In this document: positions 42,462-54,249 of the stretch, in pieces
Numbering within the stretch: position 1 is the first letter of the stretch
Layout of the letters: the number at the start of each line of letters is the position of its first letter
Source: Diabrotica undecimpunctata
Lineage: Eukaryota > Arthropoda > Insecta > Coleoptera > Chrysomelidae
DNA: 64,000 nucleotides
Assembly: GCF_040954645.1 (NCBI RefSeq)
Contig: NC_092809.1
Span: forward strand, 66,092,141 to 66,156,140
Direction: 5' to 3'
Notes under the pieces: model-generated
Databases searched by the model: none
What the model was told of the DNA's origin: nothing
Seen by the model: only the letters and a program-made list of their open reading frames with translations
Program-made: the position numbers and the translations under genes

Positions 42462-45095
42462 CAGGGATGCACAGACTTATTAAGACTAGGGGCCACTCGG
42501 GCAAATCATGAACTGATGGCGGGCCGGCTGCCAGAAGTATAGGTAATTAAAGACAATAAAGAATTGATAATAATTTATTAAAATTGAAAAATAATTTATT
42601 AATTTGAAGCGTGGCACTGCATAGTGTTTACAATCTTTTTTATATTTGGCTCAAATTTACTTATAGCAACACGTAAAACTGCTTCCAAACTTTCATTTGC
42701 AAGGCGGTTTCGATTTTTTGTTTTATTATTATTTAGTATTGAAAAAGTTTGTTCACATATATAGGTAGAACCAAAGAAGCTGGCACATTTCAGAGCGTTT
42801 ATGCGCAACTCGTCGTACATATTTTTATCAATGTAGCGGTAAAAGTTCAGCAAGTCTCCTTCGTTGAACTTGTTGCGTAAATCTTGGTCATTTTTTCAAT
42901 GTCGATAATTTCTAACTGCATTGATTCTGGCGCATTTTCAACTGAAATCGTAAAAGGATTGCTGAATATGTCCAACAGAGGTTTCACTTTTTTAAACTCC
43001 GAAAATCTTTCTTGAAAAGATTGAATCAAAATATCTAGCTTTTCTACATAACTGAAATTAATCGCAGTTTTGTTGAATTTTTCTGCCATTTCCTTATAAT
43101 TCGGAAAATGATTGTAATTTCCAGAATTCAACTGTGATCTTAAAAGTGCCAGCTTGCATTAAAAGGATGATACATGAGCGTAGAACTGGGATATCAGTTG
43201 ATTTTTGCCTTGAAGCCGTGTGTTCAAGACATTCAAATGATTTGTAATGTCAACTAAAAAAGCCAAATCACACAACCAATCAGGATTTTTAAGTTCCGGG
43301 ACATCCCTTTGCTTTTCCGCCAGAAATATTCCAATTTCTTCTATTAAATTTAGAAATCGTTCCAGTGTCAATCTACGACTTAGCTACCTTACTTCTGTAT
43401 AATACAGTAAATCTCCGTATTCGCTTTCGATGTCATCAAGGAATTGTTTGAATTGTCTGTGATTGAGTCCTCGTGATTTTATGAAATTTACAATCGAAAC
43501 TACCACTTTCATGACATTTTGAAATTCAATTTTTTTAGAACAGAGTGCTTCTTGGTGTATAATGCAGTGAAACTATATAAGATCTTCAGCGTTTATGTTT
43601 CTTTCTTGCAGATGCTTTTTCAGCAAAGTAACTAGCCCGGAATTGACACCAATCATCGAAGGAGCACCGTCAGTCGCAACTCCCGATAAATTTGAAGTCC
43701 AAATCAGTTTTTGAACACTCATCCAAAAGAACATTGAGTATATCAACTCCTTTGGTTTGACCTTTCAATGAACACATTCCTAATAACTCTTCTAAGACTT
43801 CAAAATCTTGAGTAACACCTCGTATGAATATGAGAAGTTGAGTATTAGAGAGTTGAGTTAAATATTACCTGACAAAGGTTTTTTCAATTATTTGTTCCGC
43901 AATATTACCTGACAAAGATATTATTCGTCTTTGGAAAGTCATACGATTCAGTTGAATTTTCTCAAACTTTTTTGATGCTTCTGGACACATTTTCTTAGCG
44001 GCAATTTCTATGCATTCTTTTACAAAATCGCCATCATTGAAGGGGCGACTTCGCTTTGCTATCATTCGAGAAATTTCATAACTAACTTCTGTAGCTGTTT
44101 CTGAATCTTAAATGGGTTTTGTAAACATAGCTTGCTGACCAATAAGCTCCCGTTTTAAAGACAACATTTTTTGCTTTCTTAATTCGCCTGTAAACTTGGT
44201 GAAAGAAGGATGCTGCGTTTCATAGTGCCTTTTTACATTATATTCCTTTGCAATCGCAACAGAATTCTTGCAAATTAAACAAACGACTTTGTTATGCGAC
44301 CATACAAAAAAGTATTTCTCAGTCCAAATTTCTTGAAACTGCCGATTTTTCATCTTTAAAATACGTTTTTTACTAGGTCCTGGCTTCTCCATGTTGCGTT
44401 CTAATCCTGGCTAGGATTAACACAGCACCTGAAAACAATAACAGGACCTACTTAAATTACCCATCCTTTTTTAAATTATCAAAAATAATTGATTGAATAT
44501 TATTCCTAAGAAATTTTAAGATTTTTATACAGATTTTATATCTGAAATAATGACGTAATTATTACAATTAGAGAAATTCTGGTAAAAATAGTAATTTTTT
44601 TGTTTTATTTTAGTATTTGGCCAACATTAAAGCTAAATTTGATTAAATAGGTAGGGAAACACTTATTAATAACAGAGTTTTACTTACGATTTCACAACAC
44701 AATTATACACGGCACTTGACGGGTTAACACTGCAATAGTAAATCGACGTGTAACTGTACTCTGTGCATACGACTCTGGAAGCTTCGTATTCCTACGCGAG
44801 CAATCGGGAATTCGGGACTACTGCTATCTCGCTTGCTCGCACCGCGCTAGAACATTCTTGATTTCTCTGCTATTTTAAACTTTATATAAAGGCAGCAAGC
44901 GATGTTACTTGACTTAGCATTTTTGGGCACTAGATTCAAATAGCGCGCGCGAGATTCAAATTACTTTTCGAACATATTTTTTTTTGGTTTTATTCTGGAA
45001 TAGAATTCAATAGTTTTCGAATGTACAAGAGTATTATTTTTGCTGTCGGCGGGCCACCAGTATTCGGCCGGCGGGCCGCGGTCTGTGCATCCATG
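42462..45095 (-). mobile_element. hAT transposon remnant (BED/KRAB-less ZBED5-like type)
   Basis: The terminal repeats CAGGGATGCACAGAC (left) and CATGGATGCACAGAC (right, inverted) each lead into G/C-rich subterminal blocks with GGGCCGGC-type motifs. No convincing 8-bp duplication was found (agtgtaag versus ccttaaag). It encodes a broken transposase on the minus strand. Confidence 0.8.
42599..44392 (-). pseudogene. hAT transposase, broken
   Basis: From 44392: MEKPGPSKKRILKMKN, then a BED-like finger (VVCLICKNSVAIAKEYNVKR, HYETQH). Then ELIGQQAMFTK, SRPFNDGDFVKECIEIAA, AEQIIEK, and after several breaks LVTKKLQERN-type, WLCDLAFLVDITNHLNVLN and QGKNQLISQFYAHVSSF. The C-terminal ALKCASFFGSTYICEQTFSI is the dimerisation region. 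The layout matches hAT transposases that gave rise to vertebrate ZBED5/SCAND3-type genes. At least five lesions disrupt it. Confidence 0.82.
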
Positions 45096-47448
45096 CCTTA
45101 AAGCAACGCTATTAAGGCGCTTACATTACCTAGTTTTTGTTGAAAATAATAAACCAAAAAATTAAAGCATTTGGGGTACAGTAAAGTAGGCAATAAAACA
45201 AAAATAGAGATTTGTTCATAAAAAAATGTAATTCGGTGTGATTAATTAAAAAAATTTACACTATAGAGAGTGAAACGGTGTAAAAGTTGGAACATAGAAG
45301 AAGTACATAGTTCAGTATCACATTTTAAACACATTATTCTAACGATAGGTTTACATGTTTTAGACGCACATCTTCTCTTTTTCCCATCTAGAATGTACTG
45401 TATCAAATGATTGATGGCATCAAAACGAATGTTACCCGATAATCGGCTGTCGACAGATGCTGTCAAGGGTGCCGACGGTCTTCCACTTTCTTTACTAAGT
45501 ACACTATACTTTACCAAATATATTCTTACAATCTCTTTTGTAAAATCTAATTGCGATACCTTTTTCCTGCCAGTTTTAATATACAATATCCAACTATTTT
45601 GTAATGCAACATCGAGCATCCACCTAAAAATTGGCCATTTGGTCAGTTCCTCCCATAAATGTATTAAGCTTGGCAATCAATTTCGGTCTAGAAACGATAA
45701 TGTTTCGTTTGAGTTTCTGAGAAAATTTTCTTACTTGACCTACTTCTTAAGTGCCGCAGGATGATGAAATCATTTCTACTGCTGCATTATCCATCCACCG
45801 GACATATAATTGTCCATTATTTCGTTCAATAGCTGTTTAAAAATAATCTCGATCTTTTTTCAGAAACTAATTTTTAGGAGTTAACGGATATCCTCTGGGA
45901 ACTCGGTTTTCGCGAATGGTTCCTATGGCGTTATAACCGCGAAATTTTAAAAATGAAAATAAAGCCGTTCCAGAAAACAAATTTCTCCATATAAATATTG
46001 TTTCTTAGATTGCTTTTCTGAGCTGAAAGATCGTCTAATAGTAATAACAAAGGACTGGCAGCTTTTCCAAATAGTTTTTCATAGTTATTATTTCATTTTG
46101 GATTTTGTCCTCAGTCAAAGTTAACTAAATACTAATTTTTTTTGTTAATACACCACATTTTGTATCCAAATCTAATGTTCTTCTGGTGCAAAATTTTTAA
46201 CACAACTTTCTTTATGCATGTCCATAAGAGGTCGTATTTTTTCCACGCCTTGTCATTTTGGTTGATTTTGGTATTATCTGAACAGGGCAAAAACCGTCAA
46301 ATTTGTAAAAATCGATCTCTTCGCATGGCCTTGGATACTGCATAATTTTTCATATCACCATTATAATCCCAATAATGCCGCTTGGATGGTAATTGATTAT
46401 ACCCACTTATATATTATAAAATAGTAATAAACAAACGGATCTCCTCACCTGTTATCTTGGGATCGGGACAATTTAAAAATAATGCATAGCGACGACTTTC
46501 CTCCACTAAATGTTGGATAAATGCATCATTTACAAACTGTTTAAATATTTTTGTTGGAGACGTTTGTTCATATTTAGAATAGTCGGATTTTGGAAATACC
46601 GATGCACGTTCTTTGTCAAAGTCTGCTCCCGTCAGCCATTGAGGTTGATTTCGAGGCTGAAGAAGTCTATCTGAAATCCAATTTTTTACCACTTCAGAAT
46701 CAAAATTATGGCCACGGGCAGGAATGTCTTCATTCTGTATATCATCTTCGTTCAAACCAATTCTTTCATTGTTTGGTAGTCGTATTTCTGCTCCGATACG
46801 TAATTAACGGGATGAAAGGTTATCTACTAGCCTAAAAATGGTAGGTATTAACATTACATTACACTACCAAGGCCATGCGTTTTTATTATAAAAGATATGA
46901 TTACTATATCACTACATACCCTCCTCCATCTTCATCTCCCGAATCCTCGTCAGTGTTTACCTTTGTATCTGGAGGTTCTACAAAAATATCGCCATATAAT
47001 TCATCATTATAAATTATATCAAGGGCTTGAGTAAGCGAAAAACCTCGTCTAGAACAAACATGATAAAATTTAAAATATAGGTAGTACCAGCGTCTAGCGT
47101 TGTTTTAAGGCAACGGCTGTATTCATATAAATTATTTAAAATATGTTTTATTAAAAGTACAATCAACACAAATTTAACATATATAAATAATAAGTTTCAT
47201 TTATATCGAAATTATGGGACTCACTCAAATCGAATGTCCATTATTTTCAAGTTCTAATATTATACTTAACTTCAAATGCACCAAACTAATAAGCAGTTTT
47301 TAACACCGCAAATAGATACGCATAACTGAGTGTGGGCGTTTATGGTTGATGAAATTTGCAAGGTCACACCTCTTTTATGACTGTCTTATGATTTCAAGCT
47401 CCTCCCAAATACTGCCGTTGCTTTAATGCAACGCACGGCGCTAATGGG
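45096..47448 (-). mobile_element. piggyBac element, left end lost at the hAT
   Basis: The right end at 47449-47452 is TTAA preceded by a terminal block (acgcacggcgctaatggg), and the palindrome gttgctttaatgcaac lies just inside. Related palindromic blocks stand at 47104-47118 and 45096-45108. The left TTAA was not found, since the hAT ends directly at ccttaaagcaacg. A broken transposase fills the body. Confidence 0.65.
45242..47060 (-). pseudogene. piggyBac (PGBD-like) transposase, broken
   Basis: From 47060: GFSLTQALDIIYNDELYGD and an acidic stretch, then 46755-46414 with SDYSKYEQTSPTKIFKQFVN and HLVEESRRYALFLNCPDPKI. The first-Asp region is decayed. Later blocks are AWKKYDLLW, SRPKLIAKLNTFMGGTDQMA (third-Asp context, GGTDQM) and IFRWMLDVALQNSWILY. 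The C-terminus has the Cys-rich CLKCDTELCTSS. Frame changes at several places and a stop-rich middle (45830-46140) show it is dead. Confidence 0.82.
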
Positions 47449-47452
47449 TTAA

Positions 47453-48127
47453 TATATGTTGATGTTTCCACGCATATTTTAATATCCTAACTATATCAAA
47501 TTCTTTATTTTTATATAAGAAATCTTTGTATTTCTGATAATCTCATAGAATTTCGTTCATTTGTACTAATCTCTGGTTATCTCTTGCTCATTGGTTCCAT
47601 TCTTTAAGAAGACTCAAATTACTATGTTATTGGAATTTTTTAGGTATCACATTTCCCTATATTCATCCATTTCCAAGTTTGGTACTGGTTTTTGTTCTGT
47701 TGTAATGTATTCGGACCTTTCTAAAATTATTTACAGTATATGCTTTGTACATTGCTTTTTTAGTTTTCGTAACATATAGGATAGATTTTCTTCATCAGGA
47801 GCCGTTACCACTTATTTGCAAAACTTAATGTGTATAGAGAGCCATCTTGTAGTAGAATTCCATAACTTTGCAGATCCATTTTTGTGGCTTTATTTCAACA
47901 TCATCGAGTTAGAATCTATGGAGAGGGCATGACGTGACTAAAAACGACCTCACTTCGGCCATATTGTTATGATCGTCGTGTCAGTTCGAGTATGGTCGTT
48001 TACATTTGTTATTTTAAAAATATTTATTAGTTTTATACCTTTTATAGTAACTGTAATATTATATTGTGATAGTGCATAATAATGGTTTGCTGTTCTCAAC
48101 GTATTTGCAGAAACAAAGTTGATAAAA
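47453..48127. other. Nothing recognised
   Basis: AT-rich sequence between the piggyBac right end and the LINE fragment. No coding similarity was seen. Confidence 0.45.
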
Positions 48128-50425
48128 CCAAAGATTCAAGCCCAGGACCAGACGGTATCCCCTTAGCATTTCTACTACATCTACCAGACAATGGGAAAAA
48201 TTTATTACTAGACCTTTATAGTTTTATCTATAATAACCAGGTTTTCCCATCAGCTTGGTCCAAAGCAATAATACTACCACTTCTTAAACCTGAGAAATGA
48301 GATTTAGACAAAATAGATCCACTATAGATAACCTAATAGACTTAGAGTCAGGAATACATGAGGCATTTGTTAATAAGCAAGATTGTATCGCAAATTTTTT
48401 TGATATTAATAAAGCTTGTGATACTGTTTGGCGATACACTATCATATCAAAATTGTATAATTGGAATATCAGGGGCAATATGATAAAATTTATTTCCATT
48501 TTCTTCAATCTCTCAGCTTCATAGTTCGATGAGATAATGTTGAACTTAAAAGTTCAACAGTACAAATGAAGTACCTCAAGGATCAGTTATAAGCTCAATC
48601 CTTTTTCTAATAGCCATAGACGACATACTTTAACAATGCTCACCGATTTGTTAAAGGAAGGTTATACGCTGATGACTTAGCTTTATTTGCCAAAGGAAAA
48701 AACTATACATATATTCAAAAACATTTACAACAGACAATCAATCTGTTAGAATTATGGTTTAGGACTACAATTCGGATTACAATTTTTACTGACAAAAACT
48801 AAAATGTATTTTATTCACACGAAAACATAACACTCTAACTCCACATCTGAAGCTATATAATCAAACCCCACAAATAATATCAGATTTTTAGGTATGGTTT
48901 TCGACCAAAATTTCTCCTGAAAAAAACATACAAAAGAACTTAAAAAATCATGCGAAGCAGTATTAAATTTTATGAACACTATTTCCATCAAAAACTGGGA
49001 AGCAGATTAAAATACATTATTACATGTATATAAATCTCTAGTTAGATCCAAACTCAGACTATGGTGCGATAGTGTATTTATCAAGCAAAGTATCAGTATT
49101 AAAAACCTTAGAAATTGTTCAAAACACAGCTCTACGAACAGCTACAGTTGCGTTTCGAATGACACCAGTTGAAAGTTTACAATGCGTAACAGGAACAGGA
49201 GAACCACCCCTAGGTTTACGATGCAAATACCTTTCTCTCCCATATGCTTTTAAAATAGCTGGTAATAAAGAACCCACTACTTATACCAATACGTTCACAT
49301 ATCGATTTCAAGACACTTTCTCTACAACAAGACTAGATCCACCATTTTACGAAAGAGTTTACGAAAAGGAGAAAAAACCTTCACGACCTACATCTTCAAT
49401 TTCCTGAAATTCTCCCAACAAATTTTCTAACTTCTCCACCTTGGTTAATACCAATACCAATTCCCAATATTAATACTAACATTAGTATATATAAAAAACG
49501 TAAGACTATAGCAGACCTGATTAAACAATCATTCTTAATAGAAATAAAAACTTATAAAAATTACTGTAAGATATACACTGACGCATTCAAATCTTTAGAC
49601 GGTGTTGGTGCAGCCATCCTCACACCCAATACATCCTTAAAATTTAAATTCAATCCCATTACTTCGTCATACACTGCAGAGTTGTTTGCAATATTACAAG
49701 CACTTATCCACATAACAGAGTCGAAACAGTCCCCGTCTCTCATAATAACCGATTCACTAAGCTCACTTCACACTATCAAAGGTTTATATACTAATAATAC
49801 AATTGCCTCACATATCAAATCAGAAATAAAGATTCTAAATAATAATAAGATCACTGTTGACTTTATGTTTGTTCCATCACATTCAGGTATACAAGGAAAT
49901 GAAGAAGGAGATGAAATAGCCCGCTTAGCATCCTTCAGCCAAGACTCCATTCTTATTAATGAGGTTTCTTCAGATGTCTTGTATGACAAGTCAGAAATAA
50001 AATATAAAGTGTTAAGGGCGTGGCAAAATAAGTGTAGTGCATCACAAAATAAACTCAAGGAAATCAAACAATTGGTGAAACCGTGGCTTCAATCCACAGC
50101 GAATAGACACGACCAAGTGAGAATAATACGTTTCTGCGACTAGAACATAGTAACTTTACACATAAAGACCTCTTTACGCGAACTGTGCCGCCAATGTGCG
50201 AAAATTGTCAAGTAACACTCTCTGTGAGGCATATACTAACTCAGTGTAAAACATATGAAGCAGCAAGAAAGAAGCACACTATCCCAAATAATATAAGGGA
50301 AGCCTTAGGAAGAAACATGAACATTAAAAACACAATAAGTTATCTTAAAGACTCAGGACTGTATCAATTATTGTAATTTTTTCTAACTTTACCTGTATTA
50401 TATTTTTTAAGTCGCTAATAACCCT
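48128..50425 (+). mobile_element. I-like LINE copy, 5'-truncated and internally deleted
   Basis: It begins inside the RT (KDSSPGPDGIPLAFLLHLPD), loses about 100 bases between LLKPEK and FRQNRSTIDN near 48297, and runs to the 3' end of ORF2 (KDSGLYQLL, stop at 50374). The same family is nearly complete at 57079-62400 on the other strand. Here the RT palm keeps FFDINKACDTVW and ends in many stops between 48530 and 49070. Confidence 0.88.
49550..50376 (+). pseudogene. I-like LINE RNase H and zinc-ribbon end
   Basis: Blocks KIYTDAFKSLDGVGAAILTP, SYTAELFAILQALIHI, SLIITDSLSSLHTI and MFVPSHSGIQGNEEGDEIAR carry the four acidic RNase H residues. After a frameshift at about 50140 the C-terminal CENCQVTLSVRHILTQC (C-x2-C-x8-H-x4-C) follows. 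It would degrade the RNA strand of the cDNA hybrid; the frameshift disables it. Confidence 0.85.
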
Positions 50426-51500
50426 TTTTTTATTATTGTACTTCCCTTGCCACTATTTTCCATTTATCGCCAACTTCATTTATATCCTATTGAAACCTGA
50501 ATACTCTGGGGTATTGCAATTTACAAATAAGAATTTACAAGAAGGAGAATTTTGAGTGAAGTTATTAAATACACTAATAAAGAATAAATTAGCTCAGAGG
50601 AAATATATAAACAAAACAAAATGAGACGTTGTAACACAAACAACGAAATTAGATAGGACAACTTAGAATTTAATCTTGTATTGAAGACACTATAAGTAAA
50701 TATACGAAGTTGCCGAAGGTACTGAATATGGGCGCTACTCAAGACTAGCTTGAGAATTTAGAAATGAGGAAAAAACAAGAAATAGATATACCTACTACCA
50801 TAACCTGGAATTACTTAAAAAAACACTATTTACGCTGTATTGCTTTAATATACTAGTTAGTAGAAACTGAAATAAAAAGCTAAGTACTAATAACAAAACT
50901 ATATATAATTTACCTACATGTAAAAGAAAAGCTAAAATAACAGTAGAGTTGGGGGTGTAAACGTAAGATAGGGCCATAATAGCCAAGAACAAATAAAAAA
51001 TATCACCACTACTGTGCCAAGTAACAAGTTTATTAGTAAAAACAATAGTCTAAAGTCCGGGAAAAAAGCGAAATAACTTAACACTAAAGGTTAGTATTAG
51101 AATACAAAGTAAACCTAGACTATACTATAAATTCAATAGGATTGTCAGGGCAGACATTTTGTAGTTCGTTAACACTCGGTGGTAGGCGGCTATATATTTA
51201 TTTCTTTATTAGCACACAAATCCACTTCTCAATTATCATTTTTGACGGTTACATCTGTTGGAAGTCCGAACTAGAGAAGGTACACTCGCCGTGTTGCGAA
51301 ATTTATTATTTAGTACCGCTTGCAGCTTATGCGTGCCATTGAGGTATACCCTGAATGCCAATAGAGAGGCAGGCGGACACCGTTATTTCTTTTCGAAAGT
51401 AATATCCTTAATGCAATACGGCAACATTGTGAAAACTCACCCACAAAAACCATTAAAATCAGGTGGCTGGTAGTATTTCATGAGCGTACCGTCGGGTAAC
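50426..51500. other. Nothing recognised
   Basis: AT-rich, about 1.1 kb. It may contain the left end of the Tc1-like remnant that starts at 51504, but I found no terminal repeat. Confidence 0.4.
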
Positions 51501-51503
51501 ATA

Positions 51504-52403
51504 ATGGCATCAAAACTAACGTGCAGTATATCTGTTAATAAACAAAATAAAAAAAGGTGGTTATCTGTGAGAGAAAAGCAAATGATAAAATCGGTTTATA
51601 AGGGATTGCGTAGAAGATATTAAGATATGCTTATAGAGGACGTCGCGGCATTGTCTGGAGATTTAACGAAAGTATCGGCTCGTACGATTTTCCGAATAAT
51701 TCAAGGTAACAAACCAATCCATAAAGGACATGCAAAAATTGTATTGGACGATAGTACGAAAAGTATAATCCGAAGAAAAGTTCATGGATTTTATTTTAGG
51801 AACGAACTGCCCACGTTAAAGGCTATTCAACGAGAAGTTAATGCAGACGCAGGATGATACTTTAAATAAAATATCCATGAGAGTATTACAAAGAACTTTA
51901 CATGAAATGGACTTTCGGTATGTGAAGAGAAATCGGAAAAGTTTGTTGATCGAGATAGACGAATTAGTGATATGGAGGAGAAAATATTTGCAAAAAATTC
52001 GTGATTTTAGACGACTTGGTAAAAAAATTTTAGCGAACATAAGAGTTCATACATCAGATTTGCAGTAGACGAAATGGCACGCGAGCATGGCATCACCGTA
52101 TTAAGAACTCCACCGTATCATTGTGAATTGAATCCCATCGAGCTAATATGGGCACAAATAAAAAATGAGGTAGCGCAAAAGAATACAACCTTTAAATTAA
52201 AACATGTCAAATTATTATTAGACCAAGCCATACAAAATATAACCGCTTCCAACTGGCAGTCATGAATTAAACATACACGGAAAGAAGAAGATAAAATGTG
52301 GGACGTAGACACGCGTGTTGATGTTCTTATCGAGCTCATGATCATTACTCCAGGAGAAGACAGTAGTGATAGTGAATTAACAACAGGAAGTGATTCAGAA
52401 TAA
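51504..52403 (+). pseudogene. Tc1/IS630-type transposase without catalytic core
   Basis: Starts MASKLTCSISVNKQNKKRWL and has a helix-turn-helix region (LSGDLTKVSARTIFRIIQG, then KAIQREVNAD). A frameshift near 51855 and a stop near 52067 follow. The sequence then jumps from ILANIRVHTSDLQ to REHGITVLRTPPYHCELNP and IELIWAQIKNEVAQ (Glu block). The first and second Asp regions are gone, an internal deletion. The tail is acidic (SSDSELTTGSDSE). It belongs to the family seen at 26252-28178. Confidence 0.8.
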
Positions 52404-52409
52404 AAATAT

Positions 52410-54200
52410 TTCTTTAAAATAATAATAGGTACAGTTCTAGAGATCCTTTGTTGCTACATTCGGAGACTACCTGTGAGATCCTTCGCCCTACCTGGTTATA
52501 ATTTTCTAAGTAGGTATGTACCTAATAACTATATTATTATTATTATGGCAAGTTTGTTTTTCACAATTGTAGTTTACATTAGGTTGCTGGGTCTAGAATT
52601 ATTATTTTCTGTAAAGAAGTTGGTATTTATATTTAAAAATGAATTTTATTTAAAAAAAAAATTGTACATTCTACCGATCTCAAAGTCGATCACAAAGCGA
52701 CAAAGTTATTTCGAAACTATTACCTATTTACAAATTCATTCACATTTACTTAAAACTCTCATGTAGAAATTGATTGGAAATAAAAGTTCAAAAGAAAAAA
52801 CAAGGTTGTTTCTGGAATTCCATTATTTCCATTTTAATCGTATTTAATTGGAAATTTCCAGGTATTATATTTGTGTTCTTGGAAATTGCTCAATTTGAAT
52901 GCTACGTCGTGTTTAGTTTAAAACGCATATTATGACTAACGAGGGTTTTTCAAAAGGTTAATCTGACAATTCATCTACAGTTTGATGTCTTAACGGTGAA
53001 AAATTTTATAAAAAGCAGTGGAAGATATTCTATTGGGGAAATGCAAGGCGATACAATAGTTATTAGTTATTCTTACGTTTACTACTAAAAGTTTCGTTTA
53101 TATTTTTAAGTTATTTTCTTTCTTGTTTGTTATGAATTTAAGATATTTATATATGATAGGTTTTGATTAATACAAATTATTACGAACCAGAAGTATATTC
53201 GTGACATTTCATTATTATAAGGGTGAAAGTTTTGGATTTAAAATATAATATAATTTAGCACCTCGACACCGTAAGGTACAAAAGGATGGGTTAAGTAAGT
53301 AAGTATAATTTAGCATTTGAAATGTTGTAAAATAAACATGTACATATTTCTTAAACTAAAAATAATATAAATGAATGAAAATATTGTGTGTACATCTGGC
53401 TTACACAATTAATTGTTAAGACGTAATATTTTGAATATAATATGTTTTTGAATATAATATATTTTAACAAAATATATTTAACATAAATTAACAATTTTAC
53501 CGTTGACGCAAAAATATTTCTATGTGCAAGTTTCCTATTATTTTCCTTATTTTAAAAATATACACGCCACCATTGAACTACACGCGTCTCTCATCTCGGA
53601 CCTTCGAGGATCTATCATTTCTAAGCGATAACCTGACTATCCTATTGAATTTCTACTATAGGTAAGGTATTAAAGGTAAAAAAAGAACAACTATAGTTAC
53701 AATAAATGAATAGCAGACGCAAAGAGGTAAGGTACTCACCGATAGGACTAATATGTGTCCTAATAGCAACTTAATACCAAATAATATAATCAAGATATTT
53801 ATATAAAATATGTAATATAATGAGACGGGTCAGAGACTTTTTATAAAAAGCTATATGAAAAAAAAAACGCATTCAATTTTCCCCTCCCGTATTAAACAAC
53901 TTATATAAACTTTAATTACCCCTTCCCTATTTATAAAAGGGTTAGTAAGTTTCCTTGATTATAAAGCAGTTTACACTTTACATTGTAAATCAAAACAAGT
54001 GTCAACAATTTAGAAATATAAAACGATTTACAGGTATTTATATGAATTTAAAATTAACAAAAGCTTATCTGTTCCAACAGCTGGATAGTTCCATATAGGG
54101 TTTAACCCTCTCGGCTCTACAAAAACCAACGATGAAGAAAGGCTGATGGGAATAAGCCAAGTTGATTTCTCCAAGTGTTGCGCTTCAAATAATGTGTAAC
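52410..54200. other. 1.8 kb without recognised features
   Basis: Strongly AT-rich. No coding similarity, long repeat or element end was identified. Confidence 0.45.
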
Positions 54201-54249
54201 TATATGGGTGTATTCGGGGTCTCCATTCCAAAATTCTTTTTGTCCACCG

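Noticed and set aside
42454..45103. 8-bp duplication around the hAT remnant
   Set aside because: The flanks agtgtaag and ccttaaag do not match; claiming a duplication would be unsupported.
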